Of a stretch of 64,000 nt of DNA, positions 9,217-19,200 are shown one piece after another. The stretch is from assembly GCA_016841725.1 (NCBI GenBank), contig JAENYP010000002.1:30757-94756 (forward strand), given 5' to 3'. The DNA is from Thermincola carboxydiphila (GTDB lineage Bacteria; Bacillota; Thermincolia; Thermincolales; UBA2595). How positions within the stretch are numbered: the stretch's first letter is position 1; the number at the start of each line of letters is the position of its first letter. The translations under genes were made by a program, and so were the position numbers. The notes below the pieces were generated by a model. That model searched no databases. It worked only from the letters and a program-made list of their open reading frames with translations, and had not been told where the DNA came from.

Positions 9217-9335
9217 GAAGGGCAGATATGTTTCCGGAACGACGAGTCTGATGTCCGCTTGTGGCGGGCCGCGAACGCGGGAGCCGGTAACAAGCGGAAT
9301 CGTTGCCGTCGTGGAGGAATTATATCTGCCCCTCA
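9217..9335. repeat. Palindromic element, copy A
   Basis: Outer arms GGGCAGATAT/ATATCTGCCC, a middle stem CGACG/CGTCG and an inner stem TCCGCTTGT/ACAAGCGGA are nested around a G+C-rich centre. The left internal loop reads GAGTCTGATG. Copies B (52628-52695) and C (58483-58598) share the layout and the GGAA...GAGTCTGAYGTC block. It fills most of the gap between cooF and the solute-binding lipoprotein gene; the rest of that gap (9069-9200) is A+T rich with no clear feature. Confidence 0.8.
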
Positions 9336-9370
9336 ATTACCTTGATAGGCTAAAATAAAGGTGCCCCAAT

Positions 9371-10567
9371 TTATTCAGCCTTTACCGGCTTCTTGCCCAT
9401 TTCCTGCAAAACCTCATTTAACAAATCAACCTGCACAAATTCATTTAAGGGTAAATCCTTGAAATGGCCTTCATTGATCATATAATCATGCAGCCCGGCA
9501 GCATAATTCATGCCTGGGTCATAGCTGACTGCTGCCTCCTGCCAGGACTTTTCAAATTTATCCAAAGTATTCTGCTTTTCCAGGTCTTCCATGGCTGCAC
9601 CTTTATCAGCAAACCATTTAATACGCAGTTCCCTGTTCAATGCAGGCAGTTCATCCAGTTTCTCCAGAGCCTTGTCTGTTGACATAACATGAGCCTTCAA
9701 AAAGACTTTGACCAGCTCCGGATTATTATTAATCAGCTCTTTTTGCGTTGCCAGCCAGACACGGGGCTGAATTTCGCCAAACAGGCCATCCGGGTTAAGT
9801 GAAAAGACATGACTGCCCGGTACCATACTCAAGGCCGTCGGAAGGTTATTGGCATTATCAAAGTTAACAATAGCGGCATATTTCCCGTCAGCATAATTCT
9901 GCCAGAGGTCACTGACAATATTGTCCCAGACCACTTCCACAGTACCTCCATATGTACTGGTCCCCAGCCCTACACCTGATAAAACCCTGTTCAGCTGAAA
10001 ATCATCGGCATACCTGAGGTTTGCTATCCCCACTTTTTTCCCATCCAGATCTTTAAGAGATTTTATTTCGGGCCGGGTAACCAGATTGACGTCATTGGAC
10101 TGAACGCTTCCGGCAATTACTGTATATTTTTTACTTCCGCCATACTTTGATTTTCCGGTGTTATAAGTTGAAAAAGCAGTGTGAGGAATATAAATGAATT
10201 CCGGGGCTCCTTTTTTCCTGTCCAACAGGGGATATACTTCCTGAAGGCCGTGGGCATCGATGAATTCAACCCTTTTCCCTGCCTTCTCCATTTCCTCAGC
10301 AAAGATTGGGTACTTCTGATTAATGAACACCTGTGCCGACCCATTGGTCATGGCAACATAGGCAATACTCACCAAATCCTTGTCTTTGGTGACATCCCGG
10401 CCAATTTCTGCGTTCTTCTCAACTTCTACCACTTCCGGCTGTGCCTTATCCTGATTCTCCGGATTATTAGCCCCGCTTGGCGTTCCCGATTCACTGTTCC
10501 TGCCGCATCCGGCAGCAGCCAGAACCATCACCAGGATTAAAACCATTACCCAATTTTTCTTTAACAA
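9371..10567 (-). CDS. ABC-type solute-binding lipoprotein (PhnD/SsuA/NMT1-like), orphan
   Basis: 398 residues from a TTG at 10567, chosen because GGGAG lies 9 bases upstream and the protein then opens with a proper signal, (M)LKKNWVMVLILVMVLAAAGC, whose lipobox places the lipid anchor at the Cys near residue 20. A Ser/Gly/Asn-rich linker leads to a periplasmic-binding fold with LKDLDGKKVGIANLRYADD and VEVVWDNIVSDL, typical of family 3/12 anion or organosulfur binders. No permease or ATPase gene is adjacent, so the ligand is unknown. It directly follows the decaheme cytochrome gene and may be cotranscribed with it across a hairpin. Confidence 0.8.
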   Translation of the reverse strand: MLKKNWVMVLILVMVLAAAGCGRNSESGTPSGANNPENQDKAQPEVVEVEKNAEIGRDVTKDKDLVSIAYVAMTNGSAQVFINQKYPIFAEEMEKAGKRVEFIDAHGLQEVYPLLDRKKGAPEFIYIPHTAFSTYNTGKSKYGGSKKYTVIAGSVQSNDVNLVTRPEIKSLKDLDGKKVGIANLRYADDFQLNRVLSGVGLGTSTYGGTVEVVWDNIVSDLWQNYADGKYAAIVNFDNANNLPTALSMVPGSHVFSLNPDGLFGEIQPRVWLATQKELINNNPELVKVFLKAHVMSTDKALEKLDELPALNRELRIKWFADKGAAMEDLEKQNTLDKFEKSWQEAAVSYDPGMNYAAGLHDYMINEGHFKDLPLNEFVQVDLLNEVLQEMGKKPVKAE

Positions 10568-10592
10568 CGCTAAGTTCTCCCTTCTTTTTTTT

Positions 10593-10626
10593 ATATAGAG
10601 ACCACGCAAATGCGTGGTCTCTATAT
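10593..10626. terminator. Perfect 16-bp hairpin between cytochrome and lipoprotein genes
   Basis: ATATAGAGACCACGCA-AA-TGCGTGGTCTCTATAT is flawless. In the minus direction it is followed by A-rich, not T-rich, sequence, so it may be an mRNA-processing or stabilising hairpin rather than a strong terminator of the cytochrome transcript; on the plus strand ATTTTT follows. Confidence 0.6.
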
Positions 10627-10628
10627 TT

Positions 10629-13600
10629 TTACTTATACCATATTTCCGTCCTGTAACCGAGATCTCCCGGTCCCGTGCCATCAGCTGAGACCGTGTTAAA
10701 ACATCTGATAGTAATAAATCTGCCTTCCTTCTCAAACTCTTCGGAGAAGTAAGTTGAGGTATCTGACGGCATTCCTGACTTAAGTATCCAGCCATTGGCC
10801 ATTAATTGTTCGTAATAGTAATTCCATACTGTGCCTGCAGCAATATCCGCTCTTCTGGAGGATATAACCACCTGTCCGTTCGCGTAACCATCCGGAGTTG
10901 TAGATTCCCCGGTGAAAATGGATGCTTCCATTGGTGTACTCCACTGGAAATTGTCATTAAGAGGGATATCTCCCGGGACCTTGTCAGCAAAAGTCATGTT
11001 ATGCCCCTGCCTGTGGCATCCCGCACAATCAAGGCTGTCACGGGCAATAGTCCTCTTGACTTCGTTAATGGTACTGGTATGGCAGGTATCACAGCTGTAA
11101 TTCTTGCCTGCCGTTGTGGCATTACTTATATGTTCTGATGTAAGTTCGGCCTTATGGCAGGTCTGGCAGTTGCTGTCCAGGCTGCCTGTATGTACAGTGC
11201 CGTGGTCAGCGTTCTCATGACATGAGAGGCAGTTCTTGTCATTATTGGCAATAGCGCTCTTTATCTTCGTGTCAGTACTCATATGGCAGGTGTTACATGT
11301 TATCGGGCTGCCATTGCCGTCTACCCTGCCTGCTCTGGCATGCTCCCTGGTCAGAGAAGCCGAGTGGCAGTTGCTGCAGTCGGAGGCAGGCACCTTATGG
11401 AGGTCAGGTATGTCATGGTTATCCATAACCCTGGTAGCCTTGTACAGGTAGCCTACATGTGCCTTGGCCTGGGAACCGGGCTGGTGACAGATTATACAGT
11501 CAAAAATTTCCCGGCTCTGTTTTACCCTGATGGGGAACATGGTATCATAACCTGCGGCACTGTATTGAATATTAGTAGTATAACCGTGGCCTTCTCCCCA
11601 GTCCTCCATTTCATCAGGGTCACCATGGCACTGGGCACAACCTGCATATGCTGTAATATAATCATGGCACTCCCCGCAATCGGCGCTGTGACTGCCGGAA
11701 AACTGCAGTTCCCGGTGCATGGAGCTTTCAATGGGAATGCTCGTATTGCTGACATCGTGGCAGGCCGTGCAATTGGTATAATTGGCATCATCCATATCAG
11801 GATACCGGTTGGAATTGGTGTAGAACTTCCATGTCTTTGTGGTTAACAATCCCTGATCGTCTGCCACAGTAAGGATGACTGTATGGTAGCTTTCATCACT
11901 CAGCGGTTGGGCCGGTGTGTATGATACCTTCCCGGAGGCCGGGTCAAAGCTGTGGTTTACCGCAGCCCCGTCCAGTTTCATATCAATTGAAGCAATAGTA
12001 CCATTGGGATCTCTGACCACTGCCGATATTTCCGGTTCCAAACTCTCAATGCCATATTGAAGAGGTGTAAAACCGGTTATAACCGGCGGTGACTGAACGG
12101 TAAACGTTACCGGATAATTCTTCGTATTACCCAGCTCATCACTGTAGGTCAGAGTCATGGTATATTCACCGTCTCTGATCACACTTTCGTGACTCAGATA
12201 AGCTTCGGTCCTGTCTGTGACAATATAGTCCCCTGTACACGAATCATTAAAGCCCCGGTAACGGAGGTTAAGATTCAGGGAATCCATGGACACGATACTG
12301 CCATTTAGGGTTTCAGTACCCCTTAAGGCTGCCGAGGCACCCTGTATATTAATCAGGTCATCCAGCTGTGCAGTAAATTTGAGGATACCGTTTGTGATTA
12401 CCAGCCCATTATCAAAAGATTTTGTAGTACCGGCAACACCCGTATAATCAGTCCTGTAAAGGAAAAACTTCATTTCCGGAGGGGTGGAATCCTTGATAAA
12501 ATCCCAGGTCTGTGAACCGGTATTGCTAAAAACATCCTCAACCTCAACATATACCGTAGTGTTTCCGTCAGAAATACTCCCTGCAAAGGAAACCGTTGCG
12601 GCATCAGGGTCAACTACCGGCTCCACAGGCTGTCCGTTTACCTGCATCAAGGCGCTGGCCCAGTTTATCTCATTCCCGTCACTTACCGTGACAGAAATAC
12701 CTGTCCCCTTGTTTTTACTCCCGGGAGCCGGAGATATACTGCTGAATTCAGGAGCCACTCCAACAGTAAATGACCAGGTTTCTGTCATCATATTGCCTTT
12801 GGTATCAGCTATGCTGACCTCAGCAGTGTGAGTCCCGTCTTCCAGCCCTGAAGCCGGAACACTTACCGTTCCTTCCCTGTAGCTGTCAACAACCCAGACC
12901 GTCTCAGTCCAGCTGCTGCAGGAGTCTCCGTAAGTCCTGGTCTCACTATGGCCCTTGTATTCAAACACCGGGGTAACCGGAACACCGTCAAGTTTCGCCC
13001 CGACACTGGCCTTATCAAGGTTGTCCTGGGCATCTTTAACAGATAATGTCACCACCGGATTTGAAACAGTTACCCTACCTCCCTTTTCAGGGGTCCGGAC
13101 AACAGGCTCAGGTGAAGATGTATCTGTGTTAAACTGCCAGGCAGTGGAACCCAGGTTGCCTGAAGTGTCACTTACTTCTATATAGGCCTCATAACTTCCG
13201 CTGGGGAAACTGCCGTCATAATAAACCGTGTTTGTCATACTGTCAACAGCATGGGAAACAACTGCCCCGTTTACCTTCATAACCAGAGTATCCCAATCAA
13301 TGGCATTGGAATCCTTAACCACTGCAGAAATCCTGGCAACCCCGCCCTGACTGCTCCCTGCAGCGGGTACAAACCCGCTGAACGACGGCGGTGTGCCTAC
13401 ACTGAATGACCATGTTTCTGTCATGGTATTCCCTTTTGTATCAGCTATGCTTATTTCTACAGTATGGCTGCCGTCCTTAAGTCCGGAAGCCGCAAAGCTT
13501 ATCGTTCCTTCCCTGTAGCTGTCAACTACCCATACGGTTTCTGTCCATGTCGTGCAGGAATCACCATAGGTCCTGGTTTCATTATGTCCTTTAAACTTGA

Positions 13601-14801
13601 ATACCGGTGTTACCGCAACACCGTCCAGCTTGGCAGTGGCGCTGGCTTGATTTAGATTGTCCAGGCTGTCCCTCACCACGAGAGAAACCTGCTGACCGGC
13701 ATTCTCTATTGTACTGCCCTGTTCCGGAGTCCGGGTAACCGGCTCAGGAGACCCGGTATCTGTGGTAAACTGCCATTTCTTTGTCCCCAGGTTTCCATCT
13801 GAATCTGCGGCCTCCAGATAAACTTCATAACTGCCGGTAGGAAAACTGCCGTCATAATATACTGTATTTGCTGCTCCGTCAACATTATGTGCTACGATTA
13901 CTCCATTTATTTTCATGACCACACTGTCCAGGTCGACTGAATTGGTATCACTTATCACGGCAGAAACCCTGGTAACCGTCCCCTGGAAGCTGCCGGCCCC
14001 AGGTACAAGCCCGCTGAACGACGGCGGTGTGCCTACCGTGAATGACCAGGCTTCTGTCATAGTATTACCTTTTATGTCAGCTATGCTTACCTCCACCTCA
14101 TGGGGTCCGTCAGCAAGTCCTGAAGCTGCAAAACTTACCGTCCCTTCCCTGTAACTGTCCACAACCCATACTGTCTGGGTCCAGGTACTGCAGGAATCAC
14201 TATAGGTCCTGGTTTCATTATGTCCTTTAAATTTAAACACAGGTGTTACCGCTTTACCATCAAGTTTTAGCCTTAGGGTAGTTTGGTCAAGGTTGTCCAG
14301 CCTGTCACTGATGCTCATGGAAATCTGCTGGCTGGGAGAGGATATGACTGCATCCCTGGCAGGAATTATGTTTGCCGGGTCTGGAGCGGCATCAACCGTA
14401 AAAGTCCAGGAATCAGTTTCGTCACTTCCATTTATGGAATCATAAACACCGACACTGACTGTGTAATCACCGTCTTGCAGCCGTCCCGGAGGAGTATAAG
14501 ATATTAGGCACGTTCCCTCCGAAATTTCGGCCAAAGGCTGCACAGTTTCGGAGTTAATTGTCATACTTACACTATCAGCAGAAACAGTCCCTTCGGTGAA
14601 TGATATGTTGATTCCTATCTCAGGTACTGCATTACCGGTAGTGCTCCCACCAACCGGGTACTGACCGCTGTATGAAACCCCACCCGCGGCGGCTGCTGCA
14701 GCAACATAAGCGGATACAGCCGCCACAAGAACACACAAAATCAAAATCAGCCTTTTGGGAAGGCTCATCAAACGATAAGCACTAACGATTTTTTCTGTCA
14801 A
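10629..14801 (-). CDS. Secreted decaheme c-type cytochrome with Ig-like repeat region
   Basis: 1390 residues from a TTG start (GGAGGG seven bases before). A signal peptide (LILILCVLVAAVSAYVAAAAA) leads to an extracellular region of Ig/cadherin-like modules. Three ~211-residue units (roughly 150-780) are nearly identical and share a block like FKGHNETRTYSDSC...TVWVVDSYREGTV; a fourth, divergent part follows. Between about residues 1009 and 1262 are ten CXXCH haem sites: CTACH, CGECH, CAQCH, CIICH, CSNCH, CNTCH, CLSCH, CQTCH, CDTCH, CAGCH. The last ~130 residues have no recognised domain. There is no LPXTG or C-terminal membrane anchor. The design suits cell-surface electron transfer to an extracellular acceptor, which is inference. 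Confidence 0.93.
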   Translation of the reverse strand: MTEKIVSAYRLMSLPKRLILILCVLVAAVSAYVAAAAAAGGVSYSGQYPVGGSTTGNAVPEIGINISFTEGTVSADSVSMTINSETVQPLAEISEGTCLISYTPPGRLQDGDYTVSVGVYDSINGSDETDSWTFTVDAAPDPANIIPARDAVISSPSQQISMSISDRLDNLDQTTLRLKLDGKAVTPVFKFKGHNETRTYSDSCSTWTQTVWVVDSYREGTVSFAASGLADGPHEVEVSIADIKGNTMTEAWSFTVGTPPSFSGLVPGAGSFQGTVTRVSAVISDTNSVDLDSVVMKINGVIVAHNVDGAANTVYYDGSFPTGSYEVYLEAADSDGNLGTKKWQFTTDTGSPEPVTRTPEQGSTIENAGQQVSLVVRDSLDNLNQASATAKLDGVAVTPVFKFKGHNETRTYGDSCTTWTETVWVVDSYREGTISFAASGLKDGSHTVEISIADTKGNTMTETWSFSVGTPPSFSGFVPAAGSSQGGVARISAVVKDSNAIDWDTLVMKVNGAVVSHAVDSMTNTVYYDGSFPSGSYEAYIEVSDTSGNLGSTAWQFNTDTSSPEPVVRTPEKGGRVTVSNPVVTLSVKDAQDNLDKASVGAKLDGVPVTPVFEYKGHSETRTYGDSCSSWTETVWVVDSYREGTVSVPASGLEDGTHTAEVSIADTKGNMMTETWSFTVGVAPEFSSISPAPGSKNKGTGISVTVSDGNEINWASALMQVNGQPVEPVVDPDAATVSFAGSISDGNTTVYVEVEDVFSNTGSQTWDFIKDSTPPEMKFFLYRTDYTGVAGTTKSFDNGLVITNGILKFTAQLDDLINIQGASAALRGTETLNGSIVSMDSLNLNLRYRGFNDSCTGDYIVTDRTEAYLSHESVIRDGEYTMTLTYSDELGNTKNYPVTFTVQSPPVITGFTPLQYGIESLEPEISAVVRDPNGTIASIDMKLDGAAVNHSFDPASGKVSYTPAQPLSDESYHTVILTVADDQGLLTTKTWKFYTNSNRYPDMDDANYTNCTACHDVSNTSIPIESSMHRELQFSGSHSADCGECHDYITAYAGCAQCHGDPDEMEDWGEGHGYTTNIQYSAAGYDTMFPIRVKQSREIFDCIICHQPGSQAKAHVGYLYKATRVMDNHDIPDLHKVPASDCSNCHSASLTREHARAGRVDGNGSPITCNTCHMSTDTKIKSAIANNDKNCLSCHENADHGTVHTGSLDSNCQTCHKAELTSEHISNATTAGKNYSCDTCHTSTINEVKRTIARDSLDCAGCHRQGHNMTFADKVPGDIPLNDNFQWSTPMEASIFTGESTTPDGYANGQVVISSRRADIAAGTVWNYYYEQLMANGWILKSGMPSDTSTYFSEEFEKEGRFITIRCFNTVSADGTGPGDLGYRTEIWYK

Positions 14802-15073
14802 GACATATCCCTCCTATTCGGCTCTGTAGAGTGGCGCTTGTGAAACTTATTTCATTCCAGGAAATAATAAAATGACCTCTACTCACCATGGTAAAAGAAA
14901 ACAATTCCCGGGTAATACTGCAAGCTGGTAGTTAAAGTCATTTCTATTAAAAAGTAATCTTGTCATTTTCTACGGCTACTCGTGTACTATTAAAAATAGT
15001 ATATAATAATACTGGTAATTTTTCTACCTCTTTCCTTTAATTTCTTCCCAAGCTTTATCTCAATTAATATACC
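14802..15073. other. Upstream region of the cytochrome gene, no gene seen
   Basis: About 270 bases, A+T rich, containing a short ACTATT-TTT-AATAGT hairpin near 14985-15000. I see no riboswitch consensus (c-di-GMP GEMM was looked for) and no convincing -35/-10 pair on the minus strand. Confidence 0.4.
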
Positions 15074-15097
15074 AAAAAGACCGGCTAATTGCCGGTC
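15074..15097 (-). terminator. Terminator after the second TPR gene
   Basis: On the minus strand GACCGGC-AATTA-GCCGGTC is followed by TTTTTGG. It lies just past the stop of the gene at 15103. Confidence 0.8.
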
Positions 15098-15102
15098 AAT
15101 CA

Positions 15103-16167
15103 TTAGCAGGGAGTATTATCACGCCACTTTTCTTTAAGCTGTACCAACCTTTCATCCATCGAAACCCTGCTGTTTTCACCCTCTGCTTGGTTTTCCCCGC
15201 TTCTCACTGCGGCCTTCTCCTGCGCCAATTCACCGGATTCATCGATTTCCTGCAGAATCATTCTGGCCTTTTGATGATTTGGCAGCTGCCTGAGGGTTTC
15301 CCGGAGATGTTTTATACTCAGTTCTTTTTCTCCCAGGCTCCTATATGAACACCCCAGGTAGTAATGTGCTGTTCCGTTGTTTTTGTTTATATCAAGTGAT
15401 TTATTCAGGCTTGCTATTGCCTCCCAGTATTTTTTCTCTCTAAGATAAGCTACCCCAAGGTTTTTCCACAGATGTGCCAGCTTGGGCGCTATTTCTACCG
15501 CCTTCTGGTGCATCACAACAGCATCCCCACCCCGCCTGATTTTAAGATAAATCCGGCCCATCTGGTCATATACATACTCCAGCCTGGGGTTTATCTCCGC
15601 CACCTTCTGGAGCGTTTCCAATGCCTTGTGAAAGTGTTTCTTGCCTGTATATGCAAGACTTAACTGGTACCAGGCAAACTCAAAGTTGGGGTTAAGTTCC
15701 AGGGCTTTATTCAGTGCTGCAATGGCTGCATCCCAATTTCCCAGTGAATTATATGCTTTACCCAGGCAAAAGTGTCCTTTCCCGTGTTTTTCTTCCAGGT
15801 TAACCAGTCTCTGGAGATAAGCAACCGCATCTTCATGCCTCTGCTGTTCACAGGCTATATAGCCCAGGCGGTAAAGGGCCTGGACATAATTTGGGTTGTA
15901 GTGCAGGGCATTCTCAAAAGACCTGATGGCATCTTCCATCCGCTTTGACTTCATATAGGAATAACCGAGCCCGTAATGTGCCAGGTACATGGAAGGGTCA
16001 AGTGCAATCGCTTTCATATATGCATCGACGGCCTCCCTGAATTTTTCAGCCCGGGTATAGGTATAGCCCAGTCTTAATAATGACCAGATATCCTGGGGAT
16101 TGTTTTCTACTGCCTTCAGGTATACTTCTATCTGTTCATGTATACTGCTGAAATCATCTTTTTTCAA
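15103..16167 (-). CDS. TPR-repeat protein
   Basis: About 354 residues. Nine or so tetratricopeptide units fill residues 15-300 (for example SLLRLGYTYTRAEKFREAV, AHYGLGYSYMKSKRMEDAI, AHYYLGCSYRSLGEKELSI), followed by a charged tail. The likely start is the TTG at 16167, six bases after GGGAGGG; a TTG two codons earlier sits too close to that site. No signal peptide is visible, so it is probably a cytoplasmic protein-binding scaffold. It has a typical terminator and no operon partner; sbcC ends 124 bases upstream. Confidence 0.85.
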   Translation of the reverse strand: MKKDDFSSIHEQIEVYLKAVENNPQDIWSLLRLGYTYTRAEKFREAVDAYMKAIALDPSMYLAHYGLGYSYMKSKRMEDAIRSFENALHYNPNYVQALYRLGYIACEQQRHEDAVAYLQRLVNLEEKHGKGHFCLGKAYNSLGNWDAAIAALNKALELNPNFEFAWYQLSLAYTGKKHFHKALETLQKVAEINPRLEYVYDQMGRIYLKIRRGGDAVVMHQKAVEIAPKLAHLWKNLGVAYLREKKYWEAIASLNKSLDINKNNGTAHYYLGCSYRSLGEKELSIKHLRETLRQLPNHQKARMILQEIDESGELAQEKAAVRSGENQAEGENSRVSMDERLVQLKEKWRDNTPC

Positions 16168-16290
16168 AAACAACCCTCCCGCAAACTAAACCATTTACTT
16201 TTAAACTTATGATGTAATCTTTTATTTATGACTACATCTGCACCTTGGTAAGTTTGCGTTTGGCCGGAAAATGTTTAAATTTTATTGAGC

Positions 16291-19200
16291 TTAAGTTGCT
16301 TTAGTTACAACCCTGCTTCCTGTCCCGTCCTGCTGTGCCGGGATTACTTCCAGACAGCGGGGCAGCCTGTTTCTCAGTTCAGGCACATGTGTAATCACAC
16401 CTACCATCCGGCTGCCATCATGAAGCCTCTCCAGAGTACCCATGACAATCTCCAGTTTTTCCTGGTCCAGGGTGCCAAAACCCTCGTCAAGGAAGAAGAA
16501 ACCCAGTGGGTACTGGCCCTTCAGCTGAATCTTTGATGACAGGGCCAGCGCCAGTGCCAGTGAAGTAAGGAAGGTCTCCCCTCCTGACAGAGTATTCACA
16601 GGCCTCCTCTGTGAACCGCTGTAATCATCCCGCATCACAAAATTACCTCCTTCGTCAAGTTCCAGGCTGTATCTCTGTCCGGTAAGGGTCCCCAACCTGA
16701 GGGAGGCTTCGGCAGCCATATCTCTCAAATGTTCTTCAGCAAGAAACTGAACATATTTTCTTCCCTTGAGGAGACTTACCAGTTGACCCGCCAGTTCCCG
16801 CCTGCGCAGAAGGTGCTTCTTTTCCTCTCTGAGCCGATTCCACAGCTCATGTTTTTCCCGGAGTACTTCCAAGTGTTTTTTCAGCGCCCCTTCTGACCTC
16901 ACAGCCTCAGCATATTCAGCAGACTGGGTCTCCAGGATTTCCCTGGCCTGCTCCAGTTTTTCGCAGTCAAATTCAGAGACCCCAATTTTGTCCCGCAGCC
17001 CCCTGATTCCTTTTTCCAGATGGTCCAGCAGCTTATCATACTCATTGATTCTATTTTGTATCCCGCTCCGCTCGCCAGGTTCGATCAGGGATTGCCTAAG
17101 GCCTGCAATGCTGTCAAACCCCTCATTGGTCACCTGGGCCTGAAGTTCGGTGCGCAGCCGTTCCAGGCTCTCGCTTAACCCACTCATACCTGCAGCAGCC
17201 ACAGCCAGTTCCCGGGATATTTCCTGTTTCTCGTTCTGCAGCAATTCCCATGCCTTCCGGGCTTCGATAAGTTCTCTCTGCAATAAGGCAATTTGTTCCC
17301 TGACCTCTTTTGCATAGATACCGGCAGTTTTCCCGCCGGTTATTTCATCTATCATGGATTTCTGTTCCATCAGGCTTTTATTTGCGGCCTGCTGTGATTT
17401 CTCCAGTCCGGCTTTTTCTGCAGCCAGTTCCCTGTACCTGGTCCTCAGTTCAACAAGTTCTGCTTCAGCGGCTCTTATATTATCATCAGATGCCCTGATT
17501 TGGGCATCCAGGGACTTAATATCGGTTTCTGCATTTACCAGGATATTTCTGGCTTCACGGATCTTTTCCCGGTCCCGGCAGGGATCCCCCGGCAATCCGA
17601 GCAGGCCGCCGGTTTCAGTGTTTGCGGCAGCCTCCGCCAGCATTGTTAAGGCTGTGGCAAATTTCCCAGCCGCTGCTTCTAAAGCCCGGGTTTTTATTTC
17701 CCTGTTGGGCAGGTATTCTGTTTTAATATCTGAAGCGATGTTTTTGTAAGTGTTATATGCTATCCCGGCTTCACGCTGCCATTCCAGGAGCTGTTCCAGT
17801 CTCTGCCCGGCCTCAGCCGCCATGGTTCTGGCATCTTCCAAGCCACTGTCATCCCCGTCAGCTTCTGCCGCAGGCTGGGGGTGATTTAGTGACCCGCATA
17901 CAGGACAAGGTTCTCCGGTCCTGAGCCGGTTTGCCAATGCCCCTGCCATGTTCCCTGCCATTACTCTTGCCAAGGATTCGTCCTGAAGTCGTTTGGCGTC
18001 AGAAGCTTGTCTGACAACGGCGGCAGCCTTATTCATCAGTTCTGAAAAGCCCTTTTCATCAGGGTTTGCGTCCGTGACTTCCATGTTTTCTGCAAGTATT
18101 TGCAACATTTTTTCTTCCTGGACGGAAAGCGTCTTTTGTTTTCCCGCCAGCGCATTTTTCACTTCGGTTTCCTGTTTTTCGGCTCCCTCCAGTTCGGACA
18201 GCGCAGACAGGCATTTTTCCAATGCGCCGCGGCATTCCAGAATCCGTAACAGGGCTTCACGCTTTGTCTTAAAGGAATTGCTATCCTTCCTGGCATCTTC
18301 CAGCAGTGTTCCCTTTTTTCGGCCTTCATCAGAAACCATATCCATATGCCTGGTTTTCTCATCAATGTCTTTTCCTATTCTGCCGGTTTCTGCCTCCAGC
18401 AGGAAGGCTTGTTTTTCATATGCCACTGCCAGGGCCGCCCGTGGCAGTGCTTTTTCCTTTAAATCATCAATTACCTCTTCTTTTTTTTCTGCAGCCTGCA
18501 GCCGGACTAAAACTTCTGCTTCCCTCTTCCCGGCCTCTGCCAGCTTTTCTTCCAGCCGGTTCAAAACTGTGCCGGCATCTGCGGTCTTCCGGACAATTTC
18601 CTCCTCCTGCTCCAGGAGCCTGCGCATGGGTTCTGCTTTCAGAGACCTTTCCAGCAGCTCCCGCTGTTTATCCAAAACCGGCCTTTCAGTATCCAGCCGC
18701 TGTTTTTCTTTTACCATTGTCTCTAGCTCGCTGTGTAGTCCGGCGGTTTTCTCCAGTTCCCTGAATTCAATTTCAGCCTTCTTCCTTAACATATCCTGCT
18801 GAATTACTGCCTGTACCTGTTTTCCCAGGTCAGCCTCAGCTGCTGCAATTACTTCCTCAGAAGCCTCACCGAGCTGGGCCAGGAGCCCAATATTGGCTTC
18901 CAGCCTGTTTTTCAGCTCATTTTCCAGGTCAGTTACCTTTTTTGATAACTGCTCCCCATATCTCTCAAGCCTTAATATGTTTTCCAGCATCCGGGCCCGC
19001 TCGCCCCCGGTTAGTTTGAGAAACTGGTCAAATTTCCCCTGGGGGAGGATTACTGCCCTGGAAAAGTCCTCATAAGACATCCCCAGAAGTTCCGTTATTC
19101 TGGCATCCACGTCACTCGCCTTATCTGCCAGGACGGAATCTGAAGTGGTTTGTACCAGCCTGGCATTCTTTATTTTGACAGAATCAGGGTCATGCCTGTC

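Noticed and set aside
13100..13700. Extra plus-strand frames inside the cytochrome, sbcC and addAB genes
   Set aside because: They are antisense shadows of strongly coding minus-strand genes and show no family motifs or start signals.
14802..15073. c-di-GMP riboswitch upstream of the decaheme cytochrome
   Set aside because: Conserved GEMM core sequences were not found on the minus strand.
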